Shown piece after piece: positions 6,525 through 9,927 of a stretch of 9,927 bases of DNA (positions are counted from its first letter, which is position 1; every line of letters begins with the position of its first letter). The translations under genes and the position numbers were made by a program. The notes beneath the pieces are model-generated. The model saw only the letters and a list, made by a program, of their open reading frames with translations. It did not search any database and was not told the origin of the DNA. The DNA is from Niveispirillum sp. (GTDB lineage: Bacteria; Pseudomonadota; Alphaproteobacteria; Azospirillales; Azospirillaceae), in contig JAEMSB010000121.1 of NCBI GenBank assembly GCA_016463045.1, positions 1 to 9,927 of the forward strand. The letters run 5' to 3'.

Positions 6525-7727
6525 TCAGTCCCCCAGCCGCCCGATGATGGCGACCGATGTGATGTTGCGGTTGGGCAGGCCGCCCAGATTGTGGGTCAGG
6601 CCCAGGCGCGGGTCGGGTAGTTGCCGTTCGCCTGCGCGCCCCTGAAGCTGCAAGTAAATCTCGTAAACCATGCGCAGGCCCGTGGCCCCGATCGGGTGGC
6701 CGAAACATTTCAGGCCGCCATCGATCTGACAGGGGATCTTGCCGTCGCGGTCAAAGAACCCGTCCATCACGTCGCGCACGGCACCGCCTTCCGGCGACAG
6801 GCCCAGATCCTCCATCACCACCAGCTCGGTGACGGAGAAACAATCATGCACCTCGATCAGCGACAACTCTGCCCGGGGATCCTTGATCCCCGCCTCCTCA
6901 TAGGCGCGCCGGGCCGCGATACGAGTGGTCAGGGTATAGGACCCGTCCCAGGACCCGTGCGCCAGTTCCACCCCGTTGCTGGGCGCCAGCTGCAGCGCCT
7001 TCACCGTCACCGGATTGGTCTTGCCCAGCGAGCGGGCAATCTCCGGCGTGGTGACGATGGCACAGGCCGCCCCGTCCGACACGCCGGCACAGTCAAACAG
7101 GCCCAGTGGATAGGCCACCATGCGGGCATCCAGCACCTGTTGCTCGGTGATGGGATTGCGCAGATGCGCCTTGGGGTTCAGCGCGCCATTGGCGTGGCTT
7201 TTGACGGAGATATGGGCCATGGCGCGTTTCAGGTCGGCCATGTCCGTGCGCGTGCGCGCCGCATAGGCGGCCCCCAACTGGGCAAAGCCGCCGGGCGCCG
7301 TATTCTGCGGCAGCCAGAGATCCTCAAACGTGCCCTTGGTCCGCTCCGGCAGGCCACCGAAGCCGGTATCCTTCAGCTTTTCCACGCCCATGGCGATGGC
7401 GATATCGCAGGCCCCTGCCGCCACCGCATAGACGGCCCCGCGCAGCGCCTCCGTCCCCGTGGCGCACAAATTCTCCACCCGCGTCACGGGGATGTTGGGC
7501 AGGCGCAGCGCCATGGACAAGGGCAGGGCCGATTTGCCCACGCTCTGTTCATCAAAGAACACGCCCATCCATCCGGCCTGGATATCGGATTTGTCGATGC
7601 CGGCATCGTGCAAGCACTCCTGGAACGCCTCCAGCATCAGATCGTCGGGCCCGGCATCCCAGCGTTCGCCGAAGCGCGAACAGCCCATGCCGATGATCGC
7701 CACCTTGTCGCGGATACCCTTGGCCAT
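6525..7727 (-). CDS. SCP2-type thiolase / acyltransferase
   Basis: A 400-residue thiolase-fold enzyme that makes or cleaves a C-C bond next to a thioester. The nucleophile is Cys88 in ENLCATGTEALRGA, with EVHDCF (His294) and GGLKCFGHPIGATG (His344) as the other two catalytic blocks, and THNLGG near the C-terminus. Length and motifs match SCP-x/SCP2 thiolases rather than the biosynthetic AtoB type. All key residues are present, so it should be active. Its ATG lies 2 bases after the stop of the fused HMGCS-like/DUF35 gene, with GGGAGGGG eight bases upstream. That partner arrangement recalls archaeal acetoacetyl-CoA thiolase in its complex with HMGCS and DUF35, PhlC of the PhlACB C-acyltransferase, and steroid side-chain aldolases that pair an SCP2-thiolase-like protein with a DUF35 domain. 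Which reaction applies cannot be read from sequence. Confidence 0.94.
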   Translation of the reverse strand: MAKGIRDKVAIIGMGCSRFGERWDAGPDDLMLEAFQECLHDAGIDKSDIQAGWMGVFFDEQSVGKSALPLSMALRLPNIPVTRVENLCATGTEALRGAVYAVAAGACDIAIAMGVEKLKDTGFGGLPERTKGTFEDLWLPQNTAPGGFAQLGAAYAARTRTDMADLKRAMAHISVKSHANGALNPKAHLRNPITEQQVLDARMVAYPLGLFDCAGVSDGAACAIVTTPEIARSLGKTNPVTVKALQLAPSNGVELAHGSWDGSYTLTTRIAARRAYEEAGIKDPRAELSLIEVHDCFSVTELVVMEDLGLSPEGGAVRDVMDGFFDRDGKIPCQIDGGLKCFGHPIGATGLRMVYEIYLQLQGRAGERQLPDPRLGLTHNLGGLPNRNITSVAIIGRLGD

Positions 7728-7729
7728 GA

Positions 7730-9181
7730 TCAGGCCCCTCCCTGCGGTGTGGCTTTCCAGAAATACCGGCGGAAGCCGCGCTTCTCGTCATCATCCTTCA
7801 GGCGGAAGACCAGACGGACGGGCAGGCCGACCGACAATTGCCCCGCCTGGATATCGGTAAATTCCATCATCACGTTCGCACCATTGGCGAACTGGACATT
7901 GCCATAGGCCAGGGGCGGGCAGGGGGTGAAGCCCAGCCAATCCTCGGTAAAGGTCTTCACCGAGGCCGCTTCATCGGCCAACCGGGCCGGTTCTTGCGTG
8001 TCGATGGCCGCACAGGCGGGGTTCACACAGGCGCGGGTACGCGGGAACTGCACACAGCCACAGGCCGTGCAGCGCCCGCCCGTCAACCCATTGATCATGT
8101 CGCGCTTGCGATAGGCCACCGTATGCGCCGTTCGCTTGTCATGTTCGGCCCGCATGCCGAAATGGATATCGACCATCCCGGAAAAGGACATGTGCTTCAG
8201 ATAGCTGTTCTCCGCCTTCCGCCGCGACAGCCAACCCGCAACCCCCGTGGCGGGGATGAAATCGGCCAGCGCCTTGGTGGTGCGCAGAAGGATGGCATCC
8301 GCCCCCTGCCCATATCCGACCAGCAGGATGACGCGCCCCGGCGGCGTGCGGCCCAGGAGATCGGCCAACATCAAAAGCGCATGCGCGGCCCCCGTATCAC
8401 CCACGGTCGCGGCCAGCGGATCAACCACACTGTCGGGCCGCAGTCCCAGCTTGGCCGCCAGGGTCGTCTGGATCTTGGCCATGGTGCCGGGCAGGATGAA
8501 ATGGTCCACCTGATCGGCGCCAATCCCCGCCTTGGATAGTGCGCCTTTCACGGCGGCGGGCACAATTTTCAGATAGCCTTCATCGCGCGCCCACCGTTCC
8601 TCCAGAACGTAATCGGCGCTCTCCCCCTCGGCCCGGTAATGGTCCACCAGATCGCGGAAGATGCTATGCCCGCCCAGGAATTCGGCAATCACCCCCGGCC
8701 CGGACCCCACCGTCACGGCGGCGGCCCCATGGCCATAGGTGAAATCCTGCACCGAACCCGGCCGCGCCAGCCGTCGGTCGGCGGCAGTCAGCAAGGTCGT
8801 ACCCGTCTGTTCCAGGGCGGACAGCAGCGCGCTGGTCCCGGCCCGCAGACTGCCGGTCGCATCGGCAGGGCGCGTGGTCTCTGCCAGCCCCAACGCGTCA
8901 ATGATCAGGCCGGCATTCGATCTGTCCTGAAAGGGCAGAGTGGTGGAGGCAAAGACCAGCCGGTCGGGCGACAGCGCACGAGCGGCCAGCAGATCGCGGG
9001 CGGCTTCCACCGCCATGGTCAGGCTGTCTTCGTCCCAATTGGCGACGGCGCGTTCACCCTTGCCCTGTGCCGCCAGGTTGGGGTCCAGCCAGTCAAGGGC
9101 CGCCGCCATCGCCTTGCGCGACAGGCGCAGCCGGGGAATGTAGGCGCCAAAGCTGGTGATGCCGATGGGGGCATGGGTCAC
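7730..9181 (-). CDS. Fused HMG-CoA-synthase-like and DUF35 (zinc ribbon/OB-fold) protein
   Basis: A 483-residue two-domain protein. Residues about 5-320 form a thiolase-fold domain of the HMG-CoA synthase/KAS III type (GITSFGAYIPRLRL at the start, DFTYGHGAAAV at 146-156, DEGYLK, VGDTGAAHALLML at 260-272, GYGQGAD at 289-295). A short linker leads to a zinc ribbon with Cys371, Cys374, Cys385 and Cys390, then an OB-fold (about 395-460), together a DUF35 module that in other systems docks onto thiolases and holds CoA substrates. In the segment DATGSLRAGTSAL (107-119) the place of the catalytic Cys aligns with Leu112, so this domain may not form an acyl-enzyme. The GTG at 9181 is chosen because AAAGG stands nine bases before it; the open frame continues 27 codons upstream, but that part lies in a palindromic element. 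First gene of the run with the thiolase and SDR. Confidence 0.9.
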   Translation of the reverse strand: MTHAPIGITSFGAYIPRLRLSRKAMAAALDWLDPNLAAQGKGERAVANWDEDSLTMAVEAARDLLAARALSPDRLVFASTTLPFQDRSNAGLIIDALGLAETTRPADATGSLRAGTSALLSALEQTGTTLLTAADRRLARPGSVQDFTYGHGAAAVTVGSGPGVIAEFLGGHSIFRDLVDHYRAEGESADYVLEERWARDEGYLKIVPAAVKGALSKAGIGADQVDHFILPGTMAKIQTTLAAKLGLRPDSVVDPLAATVGDTGAAHALLMLADLLGRTPPGRVILLVGYGQGADAILLRTTKALADFIPATGVAGWLSRRKAENSYLKHMSFSGMVDIHFGMRAEHDKRTAHTVAYRKRDMINGLTGGRCTACGCVQFPRTRACVNPACAAIDTQEPARLADEAASVKTFTEDWLGFTPCPPLAYGNVQFANGANVMMEFTDIQAGQLSVGLPVRLVFRLKDDDEKRGFRRYFWKATPQGGA

Positions 9182-9385
9182 TTGGATGGACCTTTCGGAA
9201 CGGACGGGCCATTTCGCCCTCACCCTCCCAAGCCTTTCGGCTTGGGACTCTTCCTCTCCCACCTTCGTGGGCGAGGGGCGGAACTTGGTGATATGCTTAA
9301 ATCCGCCCCTCGCCCGCTTGCGGGAGAGGGAGGGGCCCGCCCGCGTTAGCGGGTGGGAGGGTGAGGGTTCAGTACCCGGTTGTCG
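9182..9385. other. Gap between Rieske oxygenase and HMGCS-DUF35 genes
   Basis: About 200 bases with no gene; it is filled mainly by the nested palindromic element at 9217-9367. The remaining bases hold the ribosome site of the downstream gene (AAAGG, 9191-9195 on the minus strand). I see no clear promoter here, so the oxygenase and the three downstream genes could share a transcript. Confidence 0.6.
9217..9367. repeat. Nested palindromic intergenic element (about 150 bases)
   Basis: The outer arms CCCTCACCCTCCCA (9217-9230) and TGGGAGGGTGAGGG (9354-9367) are a perfect 14-base inverted repeat. A second perfect 14-base pair lies inside: GGGCGAGGGGCGGA (9269-9282) and TCCGCCCCTCGCCC (9302-9315). 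Local hairpins fill the rest: CCCAAGCC/GGCTTGGG (9227-9246), CCCAC/GTGGG (9258-9271), CCCGC/GCGGG (9313-9324) and CCCGCCCGC/GCGGGTGGG (9336-9357, one G-T pair). The design resembles the palindromic, dispersed intergenic repeats (REP/BIME or MITE-like) common in GC-rich proteobacteria. No flanking target duplication is evident to me. In RNA it would fold strongly on either strand. Confidence 0.8.
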
Positions 9386-9927
9386 TCAAACAGCCTCAAT
9401 AAACTTGCCCAACACCTGCGCCACGCGCAGATGCTCTGGCACCGCATCACCGATGCGGCGGTCCAGTTCTTCGTGCCAATGGTAGATCCGGCGTTCCTGA
9501 TAATTCAGGGAAATGCCCGTGAAGCCACCGCTTTCCACCGATTTCTGGATGCTGTCCGCGAACTGCGTATCCTCTTCCAGGATACGGTCGAAGTTTGAAA
9601 TCCGGGTTTCCCAGATGTCCGGGCGCGGACCATCGCCCCAGTCGGGGGAGAACCAGCAGACCTCAATATACATGCGCCTGATATCGATGGGCCAGAACAC
9701 GATAAAGGGCATGCCCGTGGGCGCCGGCGGCACCACGATATTGGGATAGACATTGATCGACACATTGGCCGTACGCGGGATTTCGCCCACGGTGGGAATG
9801 TCGGGCAGCCCCTTGGTGCCGGGGTCCTGCCAGCCGGGGCGGCGGTTGGGCGTGACCATGCGCGAATGGCCGCCGGGCCACAGCGTCATGAACGATCCGC
9901 GATGGTCCAGGAACCGGTCCACTGTAT
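9386..9927 (-). CDS. Rieske non-heme iron oxygenase alpha subunit, C-terminal part (runs off window)
   Basis: About 180 residues of the catalytic domain of an aromatic-ring-hydroxylating-type oxygenase alpha subunit; the Rieske [2Fe-2S] domain and the two iron-binding His lie beyond the right edge. Visible are HSRMVTPNRR near the start of the fragment, the beta-sheet stretch NVYPNIVVPP, and ILEEDTQFADSIQKSV followed by LNYQERRIYHWHEELDRRIG. The Asp of EED (about base 9570) sits where these enzymes place the carboxylate ligand of the mononuclear iron. The protein ends with a TGA at 9386. The enzyme would add O2 to an organic substrate using electrons from a ferredoxin and reductase; the reductase at the left of the window is a candidate partner. 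Its substrate cannot be judged from this part alone. Confidence 0.87.
   Translation of the reverse strand, partial: TVDRFLDHRGSFMTLWPGGHSRMVTPNRRPGWQDPGTKGLPDIPTVGEIPRTANVSINVYPNIVVPPAPTGMPFIVFWPIDIRRMYIEVCWFSPDWGDGPRPDIWETRISNFDRILEEDTQFADSIQKSVESGGFTGISLNYQERRIYHWHEELDRRIGDAVPEHLRVAQVLGKFIEAV

Noticed and set aside
6621..7907. 428-codon plus-strand open frame opposite the thiolase
   Set aside because: Product is rich in G, R, H and Q without motifs, and the opposite strand encodes an intact thiolase with all catalytic residues.
9182..9262. Extended N-terminus for the HMGCS-DUF35 protein from 9262
   Set aside because: The extra 27 residues are charged, unlike the family, and lie in the palindromic element; the GTG at 9181 has a ribosome site and begins exactly where the family fold begins.
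9217..9367. CRISPR array
   Set aside because: The repeats are inverted and nested rather than evenly spaced direct repeats with unique spacers, and no cas gene is near.

Overview
The window is a GC-rich, densely coding bacterial stretch that reads as alphaproteobacterial accessory metabolism. The pointers are a sphingomonad/Caulobacter-style TonB-dependent receptor (outer membrane, so Gram-negative), strong G/C preference at third codon positions, and a Rieske-oxygenase-associated ferredoxin reductase. I cannot name the genus from the sequence; a sphingomonad or a TonB-receptor-rich member of the Rhodospirillales would both fit.

Layout. At the left (minus strand) lie a class-I-type FAD/NAD(P)H ferredoxin reductase (19-1260) and, upstream of it, a GntR/FCD regulator (1357-2028). 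A 489-base divergent control region (2029-2517) separates the regulator from a plus-strand TonB-dependent receptor (2518-4956). The receptor gene ends at a strong GNRA-loop terminator (4997-5032). Convergent to it is a small minus-strand toxin-antitoxin pair (5040-5584). Its YafQ/RelE-family toxin is broken by one in-frame TAG codon, and a promoter/palindrome sits just upstream of the antitoxin.

Right half (all minus strand, so transcribed from right to left). It begins with the C-terminal part of a Rieske oxygenase alpha subunit (9386 to the right edge), followed by a roughly 150-base nested palindromic element. Next is a tightly packed three-gene run: a fused HMG-CoA-synthase-like/DUF35 protein (7730-9181), an SCP2-type thiolase (6525-7727) and a PECR-like short-chain dehydrogenase/reductase (5661-6521). 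The gaps within the run are 2 and 3 bases.

How it may work together (inference). The receptor imports a substrate, probably hydrophobic. The Rieske oxygenase, fed by the reductase through a ferredoxin not present here, hydroxylates it. The thiolase/HMGCS-DUF35 pair makes or breaks a C-C bond on a CoA thioester, and the SDR reduces an enoyl-CoA or related intermediate. The GntR protein would control the divergent receptor and its own operon. The most notable item is the thiolase plus fused HMGCS-DUF35 pair. It resembles, in two genes, the three-part archaeal thiolase/HMGCS/DUF35 complex and the PhlACB C-acyltransferase, but its HMGCS-like domain appears to lack the catalytic cysteine.
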